Assembly (NCBI GenBank): GCA_018651745.1
Contig: JABIDL010000020.1
Span: 4,221-68,220 of the forward strand
From: Candidatus Neomarinimicrobiota bacterium
Lineage (GTDB): Bacteria > Fidelibacterota > Marinisomatia > Marinisomatales > TCS55
Reading direction: 5' to 3'
DNA: 64,000 bases
Part shown: one piece after another, positions 26,408 through 37,800 of the stretch
How the letters are laid out: each line of letters starts with the position of its first letter
Numbering within the stretch: the stretch's first letter is position 1
Made by a program: the position numbers and the translations under genes
The notes under the pieces: generated by a model
Seen by the model: the letters and a program-made list of their open reading frames with translations, nothing else
Database searches by the model: none
Told to the model about the DNA's origin: nothing

Positions 26408-26923
26408 TTAATTTTCTTCAGATTTAGACAGGTTGAGAACCCTTTGGATTTGGTGCTCAATTTCCACTTCATCGCCAGCCATATATCCTTGGTGACGCCA
26501 TACAATTTCACCCGCTTGGTTAACCAATAACGTAGTAGGAAGCAACCGGGCATTCAATTTTTCGGAAATTTGTTTATTGGGGTCCATCGCAACAAGAAAA
26601 TTGAATTTCCTAGAGCGAACTGTAGATTTTACTTTTGACAAACTTTTCGGAGTATCTTGATTGATGCTTAACACTTTAAACCCGGTTTCTGCATATTTTG
26701 CGTGGAAGCCATCCAGGAAACGCATTCCTTTTAAGCAAGGTTTGCACCACGTAGCCCAAAAATCAATCAGTACAGGTCCATCCTCTAGCAATTCATTCAT
26801 AGTCATTTTTTTGCCATCAAGCATTTTGAGTTTGAAATTGGGAATTTTTGTGGTGTTTACAGAACCTTCTGCCAAAAGGATAGTAATAAGACAAATTGAA
26901 ATTGTGAATAAATATTTCATCAA
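26408..26923 (-). CDS. TlpA-like periplasmic thioredoxin
   Basis: 171 aa, signal peptide at 1-20 (FTISICLITILLAEGS). Thioredoxin fold of the TlpA/ResA/AhpC-TSA type: FKLKMLDGKKMTMNELL, the active site FWATWCKPCLKG (CxxC), and the cis-Pro region LLPTTLLVNQAGEIVWRHQG. It acts as a thiol-disulfide reductase in the periplasm. Here the site uses two Cys while the nearby secreted Omp28-like protein uses Sec. A partnership is possible but only positional. Confidence 0.88.
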   Translation of the reverse strand: MMKYLFTISICLITILLAEGSVNTTKIPNFKLKMLDGKKMTMNELLEDGPVLIDFWATWCKPCLKGMRFLDGFHAKYAETGFKVLSINQDTPKSLSKVKSTVRSRKFNFLVAMDPNKQISEKLNARLLPTTLLVNQAGEIVWRHQGYMAGDEVEIEHQIQRVLNLSKSEEN

Positions 26924-27009
26924 TTTTTTCTATTTATTGAAAAATGAACACTCGACCGTGGATAATAATCGAGCATTTTTTGAAAGGGAATCCAATCAGT
27001 TTCAACCAT

Positions 27010-28299
27010 CTATAAATAAGGTCGAAGAAATAATTCTAATTCGTGTTCAGGAATAAACTTGAGGCTGATTCTTTGAAGGTTTCTTGCTTCATCAACATCT
27101 ATAATAAATGAATAGTCCACCGGGATATTAACTGCTTCCATAGCAACTTGAAGTGACCACCCACCAACGGTAAAATCTATCAATTGAGCAAATTTTCGTT
27201 CTACAATATAATGAATACGTTCACTTTTGGCCGTGTGCCACACTTTTTCCGGAGTATCCACAATGACAACTTTTACTGCACCATTATTATCGTAAAACCG
27301 TATGACCGGAACAGCACGGTATTTACCAAATTTAATTCGTTTGGTTAGTTCACCGGGGAAATTGAATTTGTCTTTATCAAAAAAGAAAACTGTGAGCGCA
27401 CCTTCTTGCTTAAGTCCGGAATATGGCAATGAAGTAAGCATTTCTTTAATTACATTGCCTTTAATTGAAAAATTTACCGGAAGATGAATGGTTATTTTTC
27501 CGATGTTATCTTCTGAATAGATAAAATCTGGACGCGTAATGGTTACTTCATACGGATCAGCCATAAGTTTGTCAAGAACCCCAATCAGCATGGATGTGTT
27601 TTCTGCCATATCGGGATCGCCGGAAATAAAAGGGTCGGAAGTAATATCCATAGACCACTCGCCACCGGATTTTTTATAATTTGGTTTAATAGGAATTCCT
27701 CTCGCGCCAGCCATAATATCCATAGACGCCTCTAAAGCTTCAAGGGATTTGTCTATTTCTATACCCACTTCAGAGGATGATCTGGCATAGGATTTGTCCA
27801 TTGGACTTGGCTTAGATTCAAGTAAAGCAGGATATTTCGAAGGTGCGATTTTAGGCAGGAATGGTGTCAGCATTGTCTGGATTGCCTCCGTTAATTTTAT
27901 ATTGAGCTTGGGGATTTCATTATATTTTTCAGAAATTTTTCGTCGATCAGCTTCCTCCCAAGTTGCAACGTCAATCAATTGAATATTGATTTGGATATTA
28001 TCTAAAGATCTCGAAAACTTGCCAAGTAACAGTAGATTTTTAGATCCGCGAGGTTGGTGTAGCATTAACGAGCGGTTATCCATAATTACTTCAAGATCTT
28101 GTCTATTTTTTAAAACAACTCCCTGCTGGTTTGTCAGCTGAGCATTTAGCATATCCACGAACCCCTGGGCAAGCCAATCTACGGATTCATCCCGTTCAGT
28201 ATTTTCGAACTTGAGGATATAGACGAAAGTCTTTGGAGCAGAAAAGGCGATAGTAGAAAACGCTATTAGCGCAATGATGGTTTGTTTGCTTCTAAGCAT
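27010..28299 (-). CDS. Secreted TolB/CsgG-like protein
   Basis: 429 aa. Signal peptide at 1-20 (TIIALIAFSTIAFSAPK). Residues 25-160 form a FlgO/CsgG/TolB-N-like domain: VYILKFENTERDESVDWLAQ, FVDMLNAQLTNQ, and an LLLGKFSRSLDNIQINIQLID pair, which is the standard core of this fold. The remaining half has beta-rich segments (KITIHLPVNFSIKGNVIKEM, an STN-like strand pattern). It heads the run thioredoxin - barrel - selenoprotein. Likely periplasmic or outer-membrane lipoprotein-free assembly factor; specific role unknown. Confidence 0.65.
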   Translation of the reverse strand: MLRSKQTIIALIAFSTIAFSAPKTFVYILKFENTERDESVDWLAQGFVDMLNAQLTNQQGVVLKNRQDLEVIMDNRSLMLHQPRGSKNLLLLGKFSRSLDNIQINIQLIDVATWEEADRRKISEKYNEIPKLNIKLTEAIQTMLTPFLPKIAPSKYPALLESKPSPMDKSYARSSSEVGIEIDKSLEALEASMDIMAGARGIPIKPNYKKSGGEWSMDITSDPFISGDPDMAENTSMLIGVLDKLMADPYEVTITRPDFIYSEDNIGKITIHLPVNFSIKGNVIKEMLTSLPYSGLKQEGALTVFFFDKDKFNFPGELTKRIKFGKYRAVPVIRFYDNNGAVKVVIVDTPEKVWHTAKSERIHYIVERKFAQLIDFTVGGWSLQVAMEAVNIPVDYSFIIDVDEARNLQRISLKFIPEHELELFLRPYL

Positions 28300-28310
28300 A
28301 CGAATTCAAA

Positions 28311-29729
28311 TTAGTCGCTTTGAGGTAGTTTTTCCAATGCAAATTTAAGGCGACGGATACAAATTTCTTTTCCCAATATTTGCATCAATTCAAACAATGA
28401 TGGGCCAAATCCAATTCCTGTTAATCCTAGTCTGACAGGATGAATTAATTTACCTGCAGATATTTCGAGTTTTTCTGCTGATACACGCAATGCCGATTCA
28501 AGGTTTTCTTCTGACCAATCTGTCAGTCCTTCTAAAGACAAAACATAATTCTGTACGAATTCATTTATCGATTTATCTTTCCACCGTTTTCGAACTGCTT
28601 TTTCTTCATAATTTTCAGGATCTTGAAAATAAAAAGCACTTAAATTTCTCAATTCGGATAAAGATTTGACGCGGTCTTTCAAAGAAGATATAACTTCCAT
28701 CGCAAAAGATTCTGTGGATCTGTTCGCCCAATCCGGGTAAAGTGCATTCATCATTTCAAATACTTGAGGGCCGGTTAAGCGAAACATATGTTGTCCGCTC
28801 ACCCAATGTAATTTCTTCTCGTCAAATACAGCACCTTTTTTTTGAACTTGCGATATATCAAACAATTCAACCAAATCTTCACGCGTAAATATTTCCTGTT
28901 CTGTATCCGGATTCCACCCCAACAAGCCAAGGTAATTCAATAATGCATCCGGCACATAGCCTTCATCCCGGAATTCTTGGACACCCGGCGCACCATGGCG
29001 CTTACTTAACCTTTTTTTATCCTGCCCCAAAATCATTGGTAAATGTGCAAATTCGGGCTCAGTAAAACCAAATAATTTATAAATAATGAGTTGCTTTGGT
29101 GTATTTGGGATATGATCTTCACCTCGAATAACATGTGTAATTTCCATCGCATTATCATCCAGTACACAAACAAAATTAAATGTTGGGCTCCCATCAGATC
29201 GAGCAATAATAAAGTCGTCTATTTCGGAATGTTGCACGGTTATAGCACCGTAAATAAGGTCTTTGTAGTGGGTCTCCCCTTTGGGAATTTTTATGCGAAT
29301 TGTATAGTTCTCTCCCCTATTCAGTCGATCGCTCTCTTCTTTTTCATCTAAATTTCTACAGGTTTTAGCATACCGATAAACACGTTTTTCTTTATCTGCA
29401 ATTTTTCTATCCTCATCAAGTTTTTCTTTAGAACAAAAACAGCGGTACGCATTCCCGTCTTTTAAGATGTGCTGGATTGCTGCATGGTAGGAATCTTCTC
29501 TTTCAGATTGAAAAACGAGCGGCCCGTCCCATATAAGACCCAACCATCGCATAGATTCGCAGATTTGATCTACATATTTCTGTTGCGATCTCTCTTTGTC
29601 TGTATCTTCGATGCGTAGATAAAACTGACCTCCTGTTTTTTTCACAAAAAGCCAATTGAACAAGGCTGTCCGAGCACCTCCTAAATGAAGTTCCCCTGTT
29701 GGGCTGGGAGCAAATCGTACTTTAGTCAT
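28311..29729 (-). CDS. gltX: Glutamyl-tRNA synthetase
   Basis: 472 aa, normal for the bacterial class I enzyme. HIGH-type motif at residues 8-20 (PSPTGELHLGGAR) and KMSKS-type motif KRLSKRHG near 240. The catalytic Rossmann domain is followed by the helical anticodon-binding region. It charges tRNA-Glu, and in many bacteria also tRNA-Gln before amidation. The window has both tRNA-Glu(CTC) and tRNA-Gln(CTG). No glnS or gat genes are seen here. Confidence 0.96.
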   Translation of the reverse strand: MTKVRFAPSPTGELHLGGARTALFNWLFVKKTGGQFYLRIEDTDKERSQQKYVDQICESMRWLGLIWDGPLVFQSEREDSYHAAIQHILKDGNAYRCFCSKEKLDEDRKIADKEKRVYRYAKTCRNLDEKEESDRLNRGENYTIRIKIPKGETHYKDLIYGAITVQHSEIDDFIIARSDGSPTFNFVCVLDDNAMEITHVIRGEDHIPNTPKQLIIYKLFGFTEPEFAHLPMILGQDKKRLSKRHGAPGVQEFRDEGYVPDALLNYLGLLGWNPDTEQEIFTREDLVELFDISQVQKKGAVFDEKKLHWVSGQHMFRLTGPQVFEMMNALYPDWANRSTESFAMEVISSLKDRVKSLSELRNLSAFYFQDPENYEEKAVRKRWKDKSINEFVQNYVLSLEGLTDWSEENLESALRVSAEKLEISAGKLIHPVRLGLTGIGFGPSLFELMQILGKEICIRRLKFALEKLPQSD

Positions 29730-29779
29730 TTGATTGAATTTAATTCGAACATAAGCTTTGCTAAATTACAAAAGATAAA

Positions 29780-30586
29780 TCAAAGTAAAGAAAACAACTC
29801 CGCAAGAAATCTATCTGTAAAAATGATGAATTCTAGGAATTTGAAAGATGAGATGATGGATGGAAGCAATACAATTTCTAATAGAATAAAACCAAATACC
29901 ATGCCCGTTCCAAATGGAATTTGAATGGGGTTTTTATCTAAATTTTTTATTTTCATCATTGCGACCCAATAAAGAATTCCAAACACAGAAGCAATAAAAT
30001 ACATTAAAAAAGAACGATAAGGTCCAAGATAAAATCCCAAAGAAATTGCCAAAAGTATATCGCCACCGCCAAGATTTTTGCGTTTATTAAAAACTTGCAC
30101 TATCCAGCTGACACCCCAAATAAATCCCGGACAAAATACCATCCCGGCTATATGGTATTTCCATGAAAAACTGCCAAAAAATAATGATGTTGCTAAAAAG
30201 ATGAATGAGGCGATTAAAAGCCCATGATAAATTTGAAAATGTTTTAAATCAATAATGGCAATTGCTAAAAGGAAACAAATCCCCAGACAAAGTGAGGTCG
30301 TTTCAAATGGATGATTGAAATTGAAAAATAATATCCAAATTCCAGCACAAAGTAATTCAACGATTGGATATTGCCATGAAATCCTACCCGAACAATAGCA
30401 GCATTTTCCTCCAAATATGAAAAAGGAAAACAGGGGAATGTTCATCCACCACTTAAGAGGTGTGTTGCATAAAATACAATGAGAACCGGGGGTAATAATA
30501 CTTTCTGATTTTGGCACCCTCACGATTAGAACATTGATAAATGAACCGATAAGTAAACCGAATAATATTTTAAGAGTAAGAATCAA
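29780..30586 (-). CDS. pilD: Prepilin peptidase (type IV leader peptidase)
   Basis: Family A24 aspartic peptidase and N-methyltransferase of the inner membrane. Two CxxC pairs of the cytoplasmic loop are CILC and CYC(S) near residues 35-70. The catalytic Asp pair is AIIDLKHFQI and the GxGD-type motif GGGDILLA. About seven to eight hydrophobic spans. No good ATG is found: the open frame runs back into the tRNA-Ser(TGA) gene. I propose the TTG at 30586 (LILTLKILFGLLIGSF), 16 bases after the tRNA, giving 268 aa. No pilin or pil genes are nearby. Confidence 0.85.
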   Translation of the reverse strand: MILTLKILFGLLIGSFINVLIVRVPKSESIITPGSHCILCNTPLKWWMNIPLFSFFIFGGKCCYCSGRISWQYPIVELLCAGIWILFFNFNHPFETTSLCLGICFLLAIAIIDLKHFQIYHGLLIASFIFLATSLFFGSFSWKYHIAGMVFCPGFIWGVSWIVQVFNKRKNLGGGDILLAISLGFYLGPYRSFLMYFIASVFGILYWVAMMKIKNLDKNPIQIPFGTGMVFGFILLEIVLLPSIISSFKFLEFIIFTDRFLAELFSLL

Positions 30587-30602
30587 GGGGCTGGAATCGT
30601 TG

Positions 30603-30691
30603 CGGAGGCGAGAGGATTCGAACCTCTGGTCCACGTAAGTGGACGCTGGTTTTCAAGACCAGTGCATTCAGCCAGACTCTGCCACGCCTCC
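30603..30691 (-). tRNA. tRNA-Ser(TGA)
   Basis: 89-nt class II tRNA. Acceptor GGAGGCG/CGCCTCC, discriminator G, anticodon stem CTGGT/ACCAG-type with loop CTTGAAA (anticodon TGA), long variable arm with GTCCAC/GTGGAC stem. Confidence 0.95.
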
Positions 30692-30718
30692 AATTTTAAG
30701 TATGAGTTAATATTGATT

Positions 30719-30806
<88 letters not shown>

Positions 30807-30811
30807 AATAT

Positions 30812-31063
30812 CTAAACAATTCCAATAAGCTGTTTAAACGCTTCTCCACCTTTGTATGATTTAATCTTCTTTTCCCTTTTTCGTGCTTCTGCTATTGTAC
30901 CATAATTTTCTATGTGAATCAACTGTAGTGGCCTTCTCAATTTAGTGGATTTTACCGATCCATTGTTATGAGCAATTAATCTTTCTTCAAAATTTTTGGA
31001 ATAACCAATATAATAATTTCCGTCTTTTAAACTTTGAAGAACATAAACACAATATTTACTCAT
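30812..31063 (-). CDS. Small GIY-YIG nuclease between tRNA-Ser repeats
   Basis: 83 aa from the ATG at 31063 (MSKYCVYVLQSLKDGNYYIG). A longer frame to 31117 is only the tRNA fragment read as protein. The GIY-YIG core is CVYVLQSLKDGNYYIGYS, with Arg in FEERLIAHNNG and Glu in EARKREKKIKSYKGG: the whole single-domain fold (UPF0213/YhbQ type). The stop lies five bases before the intact tRNA-Ser(GGA). The gene is bracketed by a 30-bp direct repeat of the tRNA 5' end, with a 17-bp perfect hairpin next to one copy. I infer a homing-type or mini-mobile element enzyme; a housekeeping repair role as for YhbQ is the alternative. Confidence 0.8.
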   Translation of the reverse strand: MSKYCVYVLQSLKDGNYYIGYSKNFEERLIAHNNGSVKSTKLRRPLQLIHIENYGTIAEARKREKKIKSYKGGEAFKQLIGIV

Positions 31064-31079
31064 ATTGATTATAGGTACA

Positions 31080-31126
31080 TCCCGCAGAATGCGGGACTCC
31101 TTAAGCCACTCGGACACCTCTCCAAT
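31080..31126 (-). repeat. Partial tRNA-Ser copy joined to a TCCCG hairpin
   Basis: 31097-31126 repeats, base for base, the first 27 nt of tRNA-Ser(GGA) plus three flanking bases (intact copy 30780-30809, 30 bp). It breaks off after the D arm and continues into a perfect hairpin, TCCCGCA-GAA-TGCGGGA on the plus strand (31080-31096). The GIY-YIG gene starts 17 bases further on. The pattern is that of an insertion in the tRNA gene that restores one full copy. Confidence 0.85.
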
Positions 31127-31141
31127 CGAGCATAAAAATAA

Positions 31142-31798
31142 TTAATTGGATTCTTCGGATTTATCCTTTTCCTCTGAATCTTCAGTACCATTTTCTTCAA
31201 CAGTTTCATCAGTTTCTTCGGGTTGTTCATCTTCCGGTGTGTCGGCATTTTCGGCCTTATCTTTTTCTTCAGAAGATTCTTTTGATTCATCTTCAGAAGA
31301 ATCTTGAGACGATTCTTCCAATTTAATTTCCGGTTCTACGTTAGGTTCTGGATCTTCTTTTGAATTAGTATCTACAGGTTCTTCATTCTCTGTATTTTCG
31401 GTTGAACCATCTTCAGTTTCAACATCTTCCAATGATTCTGTAGTCGCATTTTCCGCTTCGGTAGATTCATCAACCTTTTCTTCTGCATTCGGATCCGGTG
31501 ATGATTCGGAAACTGGTTCTTCTGCGAGATCTTTTTCTTGAGTGTCTTCAGATTGTTCAGCCCCTTCTTCCTGCACTGCATCATTATCCAAAACAATATC
31601 CGCCAAATGAGCTTCTTCATCCATACGCTTTAAAGCACCGTCCAAAGTTTCACCATCGTTCATTTTTACCATTTGTTCATTAAAACGGTAGTACCCAGTC
31701 TTTTCGGATAACACACTTTTTACATATTTAACAAATGTAGCTGCTTTATCCTTTTTGCCTTTCGCTTTATCTGCAAATGATTTTTGTTTCTTAGCCAT
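31142..31798 (-). CDS. Hypothetical protein with basic N terminus and long acidic disordered tail
   Basis: 218 aa. Residues 1-30 are Lys-rich (KKQKSFADKAKGKKDKAATF). Residues 25-70 look folded (FVKYVKSVLSEKTGYYRFNE, then a helical stretch DGALKRMDEEAH). From 75 to the end it is almost only E, D, S, T, N and P. No signal peptide, no membrane span, no family recognised. The opposite charges of the two ends resemble nucleoid or ribosome-associated proteins, but this is only composition. The tRNA-Ser fragment lies 19 bases downstream. Confidence 0.65.
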   Translation of the reverse strand: MAKKQKSFADKAKGKKDKAATFVKYVKSVLSEKTGYYRFNEQMVKMNDGETLDGALKRMDEEAHLADIVLDNDAVQEEGAEQSEDTQEKDLAEEPVSESSPDPNAEEKVDESTEAENATTESLEDVETEDGSTENTENEEPVDTNSKEDPEPNVEPEIKLEESSQDSSEDESKESSEEKDKAENADTPEDEQPEETDETVEENGTEDSEEKDKSEESN

Positions 31799-31883
31799 TG
31801 TTATACTTTCTTTTGATTTATGTTAATAAAAATTATCAATGAATTTAGTGGCTTATTCGTATTAATTCAAAAACCAATTCACC

Positions 31884-34800
31884 TTATGGTTTGTAATCAT
31901 ACTCCATTATTTCTCCATCAGACCAAGATGTTGGGTTTTTCTTTGCTTTTGTTAAGACTTTAATCCTATTTGGTCCAATAAATTCAATTAGACTAAATCG
32001 TTTTTCACCTGTATCCGTTTGTTCGGTTTCTAATATCCACGGAGAAGATGAATAATCAATGGTATAGGTTCCAAATGTCTGATTACTAATCTTACTTCCA
32101 ATGGCTGCACCCTCAGCGAATTCCCCCGTCAATCCAAATGAACCATTCAGCGGTGTAAAGGTCCACACCACCTGCATAATAGGTCCCTGCCAATACCAAT
32201 TTCCTTCAAGGCTTCTGACGTACGTTATCCCGTTAATAGATACCGGATCATTCTCGTTCCCGGCAATATCTTTTCCGGAAAAAGATAAACTATATTCCGT
32301 TCCGGGCGATAATTCATTCATATTGTTTAATTCAATATTAGGATGTTCACCTGCATTTAGTTCATCATCAATTAATAGTATTGCGTGTGGCGCTTGGGCA
32401 TCGGGATTGCCTCCGGTTCGAGAGAAATTAACAGTCGCCGTTGTTAACAATTCTGAATTTGAGTAGGTCAAATTCGGTCCCAGCATAACTTGATTCCCAC
32501 TTGGTTTTTGAAATAAAATTTTAGGTTTGGTTATATCATACAAAACATCATTCGAAACGTTTAAAATAGAATTAGAAGTGTTAGAATTATTTGCTAAATC
32601 CATACCTTTAAATTTGACCAGATATATGGATCCATCTTGCAATGTTGCAGAATTTGATAAATGAGTTGGCGATAATTGAACAATCTCTAATTCCAAATCT
32701 TGTAAAGATACTGAATGCGGGGAAGATGGATCAGTGGTCCCTCCTGTTTGAATATAAGTTATGCTACCTTCTGATAAAGGTTCGGATATTTTATATGCTA
32801 ACTTAGAATTATTTATTGTCGAATTATTTTCCGGATATAACAATTCCAATGTTGGAGGAATATCATCGTACACGATATTCATAACAAGTTTTTTACCAAT
32901 ATTCCCTGAAAAGTCCGCTCCTTCAAATGTGATTCGGTACATCGTTCCCGTCACAAGATCTGGTTGGATAACCGTCTCCGACGAATGACTTCCTGCAGAT
33001 AGCATTTCCGAGGTAAAATCTACTCGATGAGGCACACTCGGATCATCAGTTCCTCCCATGTATTTCCAAGTAAATGCCCCGGATTTTAATGTTTCATTTA
33101 TAGTGAACTTGACTAAAGGTGAATTAATTCTACTCGTCATTTTTGGAAACAGATTGGTAAACATGGGTTTTGAAACATCATAAGTAAGCCCATGAGCAAG
33201 GTCTATTCTGGTGGAATTTCCTGCTCTATCTGTTCCCGTTGCCAATAATGAATACACTGTTCCATCCTGCAATTCCGTTTGAAAACTTAGCGACCCAAGA
33301 GTTGGCATACCGTTTGCCAATTCGGATTCAGAAAATTCAATATTGCGAGGACTTAATGGGTCTGTTTCGCCGCCGGTAGCTGACCACACAATTGATCCAT
33401 TTACCAATAGCTCATCAATTTCGAATTGAACATTAGGATCTTTAATGAACATTTTTGTTACGGGTAAATAATGGGTAAAACTGGGTGGCTGGTTATCAAA
33501 ATGCATTTCAGTTAAATGTGCTGTAGCAGAATTCCCGGCAAGATCAACACCGTGTAACGCCATTGAATAAGTCACATCACTCACCAATTTCGGTGAATTA
33601 CTCAAAAGGATATTATCATATTTTCCTGCCAACAAATATTGGCCCGTCAACAGCTGTTGATGTGGCGAATTTGGATCCGGTTCACCGGAAACCCGCGTCC
33701 AAGAAATGGCTGCCTCTTGCAAAGTCTCACCTATCCTAATTCCAAATCTAGTATGATTGACAAACGTATCAACCAACGGTGAAGTGATTTCCAAAAATGG
33801 GCGATCTCTATCAATTTGGATATTTTCTACAACAACAGTCGTAGCGACATTTCCTGCTAAATCTTCCCCTGAATATGAAATCGAATACGTTGATCCACTC
33901 ACTAATTCCATACTTGTCAAATCCAATGAATATTCTCCTGGATTTAAATGATTCGCTTCCAATGAAAAGGTATGTGGGCTTTTGGGGTCTATTTGCCCAC
34001 CGGTTTGTATAAGGTTAATGTCCCCTTTTTTAAGGTTTTCATCGGAAAAAATATTTACCATTAAATTTTGATGAAATGATTTTGCTTCAGGATAGTGAAT
34101 GGAAAGTGCTGGATCAGTAATGTCATAATTTATTTCTGTAAGCGTGACAGTCTCAGATCGATTCCCTGCAAAATCCATTCCGTCAAAACTAATTGTATAA
34201 ATACTTCCATCTTGCAAGGGATGATTGACATTTATCAATTCGTGGATTCCGTTGCTTAACTCATCCTCTGCCAATTGATAAACATGCGGACTCCCGGGGT
34301 CTGGGGCACCACCGGTTCGAAAAAATGTTATTGAGCCATCTGCCATCTTTTCTGATGACGAAAAAGAAACAGTAGAATGGTTCACTTTTGAAGAAGGAAT
34401 TGGATAATTCAATGTTAGCATGGGAGGTTTTACATCAAATAAAACGTTTGTAGCTTGAGCCACCTTTGCAATATTCCCCGCATTGTCTCCTCCTTCAATC
34501 GAAATCGTATATCGCCCTCCATCCGCAAGTTTATCCATGATATTGAGGTCAAATCCAGAATGCATTCCTTGTTCCATTTCTATTCCAGACATTTCATGAA
34601 TATGCGGTGAATTTGGATCCTGCGTGCCACCGAATTGAATAAATCTGATTTTTCCCCAAGCAAGATTGTCTGAAAGCATATAAGAAACATCGCTGGTTTT
34701 TATCTGTTCGGAATCGAGTGGCTGACTAATTGAAATTATCGGGGGCTCATTGTCAAAACCGACATCAGAAACCACATTAGATGTAGCTTCATTTCCTGCA

Positions 34801-37800
34801 AAATCGACCGTAGATACTGAATAATTATATATTGCGCCGTTTACAAGATTTGGTCTGTTTGTAGATAAAAAATATAAAGCTGAAAGGTCTTTTCTGCCTT
34901 TTTCTAATTCGGCGCCGGTCAGTTGAATGAAATGTGGAGATTCAGAGTCCATTTCACCATCCGTTCGTTTGATGGTTAATGTAGCCTCTTTTACATTTTC
35001 ATTGATTGAATAGGAAAATGTTTCTTCACGGATTTCAGAATTCGATATCGGGTTCAATATATTAATTTCCGGAGGGTTAATGTCGTAGGAAATATTTGAA
35101 TTTGTAGCGGCATCGCCAACATTACCGGCTAAGTCAGTACCCGATAGCGTAATAGAATACACGCCGCCGTCTTCCCACACATCCAACCCCGGAATCGTTA
35201 CATTATTAAAATTATTTGCATTCAAATATTCACCGGACAATGCTACTCGTATTGGTTGTTGACCATTTTGGAGCAACTCGATGGATCCCTCCTTTAAATG
35301 TTCACTAATGCCAAACGAAATTGAACTTTGCCTTACAAATGTGTTAGACTCGGGCGCAAATAATGCAATATTTGGTTTTTCGCTGTCAAATTTAATATCA
35401 GTTATATTTGTTGGACTTGTTTCATTTCCAGCTAAATCTTTTCCATAGAATTCCATTTCATATACAATACCACTTTCCAAGCCAACAGATGGCGGTAACT
35501 CACCCCCTCCTATACCGGCTTTAAGTCTATTTCCATCTAATTTGAGTTCAAATTTTCCTTGACCTAAATTTTTTGTTTTGCCGATGCTGATTTTTCCTTC
35601 GGTTAAATCTTCTGTCAGATTGTACGAAAGGGTAATTGAATTTAATAATGTGTCACTCGATGGTGAAATATGGATAAATGCAGGTTGGGTAATATCATAC
35701 TTAATATTTTCCAAAATTGATATTTCTGACAGATTCTCAGCGCGATCAAATCCCTGGATGGCAATTGAATAAAATACGCCATCTACCAGATTCAATCTAT
35801 CCATTGAATAATCATTATATTCACCTACTTTCAAAAGTGCATCGGTTAATTGTAATCGATGCGGACTGGCTTCATCGGCACCATCCGTTGCTGTCCACGT
35901 TATATTACCACTTGATAAAGTTTCATTTGTGGAAAATGAAAAACGTGTATGATTAACAGAAGAATTGGAAGATGGTTCTGTTAATTTGATTTCCGGTGGT
36001 GTACCGTCGTAAGTGACGTTTATAATATCTTCTGCAATACCTTCATTCCCGGCTAAGTCAACTCCGGTAAATTTGATAGTATTTGGAATATTTTCTTTGA
36101 TGGATAATAAAGAGCCAGAAATAATATGTATTCCTTTAGCTAAATATTCCAGTCCCAAATCAATTTGCGATTCTTCATATTCACTCGAAATCCAGGTTAT
36201 CGAACCACTTTTGAGTGTTTCATTGAGAGAAATTTTCATATCAGAATTTGTGATATAACTATCACTAACCGGTGATATAATATTCAAAATCGGCATAGAA
36301 ATGTCATAAATAATGTTCGTTTCAATCAAAGGCTCCGAATTATTCCCTGCAAAGTCAGTACCAATGACAGAAATAGTGTAATTGGTTCCATCTTTTAAAT
36401 TTCGCATGTGGCCTACGAAATTTGGATTTTTTGATGCTGTTTTTAACTCTTCCGGGGATAAGTCTATTGTAAAATTTTGATTACCGGATATCATCACTTT
36501 TCCGGATGCCAATACTTCAGAAATGGTAAAGATGATGTCATCTGAATTAATAAAACTATTTGATTTTGGAAACAGATTCGTTATTTCTGGAGGCGTTCGA
36601 TCAACCCTGAATTCTGTTATTGTAACTGGTGTAGCCTGATTCCCGGCTGGGTCTGTCGCTTTGATGGAAATATTATACAACCCACCGTCTGTTAAGATTG
36701 GTTGAATATATGTATCTGAATGATGGATTCCTTTTTTAGCTGCTTTTTCTGCGATTTCAAAAAGTTTATGAAGCGGAGCACCGGAAATGTCTTTTCCATT
36801 CCATGCAATAGAACCGGTTGCAATGTTTTCAGAAAGGCTGTATTCAATGTCGGTTAAGGCACTTATAATTTGACTGTTTGGTGAAACAATTTCGATTACA
36901 GGTGGCGTGATATCATATAAAATATTATTAACGTAAACCGTATCACTATAATTTCCTGCAAAATCAGTTGCATAAAACTGAAGGTCGTATGTTGATCCAT
37001 CTACGAGATTTGGCTGATTTTTTAAAACTATATTAGTAGTCAATCCATCGTTCAATTCTTGGCCCTCTAACACAATGATTTTCGGAGATTCTGTGACAGT
37101 TGTTCCACCGGATTGAGACCAAACCATAAAGGCAGTCTTCAACTTTTCGCTATTATTAAAACTTACTTTCGTATGATTCACTGCGGAATTTTCTTTCGGC
37201 ATTGTAATGGATAACCTCGGCGGAGTAGAATCAAAAATGATGCGTTGAATTGTTTTATTAGCAATCATATTTCCTGCTCTGTCTCGTCCTGAGAATTCAA
37301 CTGTATAAATTCCTTGTTCAACGAGAGTTGGACCATTCAAAAGAAAAACATCTTGGTGGTCACCCTTTTTCAACATCGCATCTTTCATATTAAAAATATA
37401 GGGACTATTGGAATCAGGTTTTCCACCGACAAATCGATACAATACAGATCCTTCAAATAGATCTTCGTTGATAGAAAACCCGATTGCCGGCGTGGAAATA
37501 TATTGATCATCCTGAGGATATAAAGGTGTTAATACCGGAGCGGTTATGTCATACAGGATATTTTCTATCGTAGGAATATTTGATTCATTTCCGGCTGGAT
37601 CTTTTCCACGAATAAATACCCGATAAATTGTTCCATCAACCAATAAAGGCGCTCTTACGATGACCTGATTATCTTTGTTTCCCGCGTTCAATTCAAACCC
37701 AACCAGAGGCTGGATATGAGGTGAATTATTATCATCCCTTCCACCCATCTTTTCCCAAATTACTTCTGCACTCAACAAATCTTCGCTCAATGAAAAACTG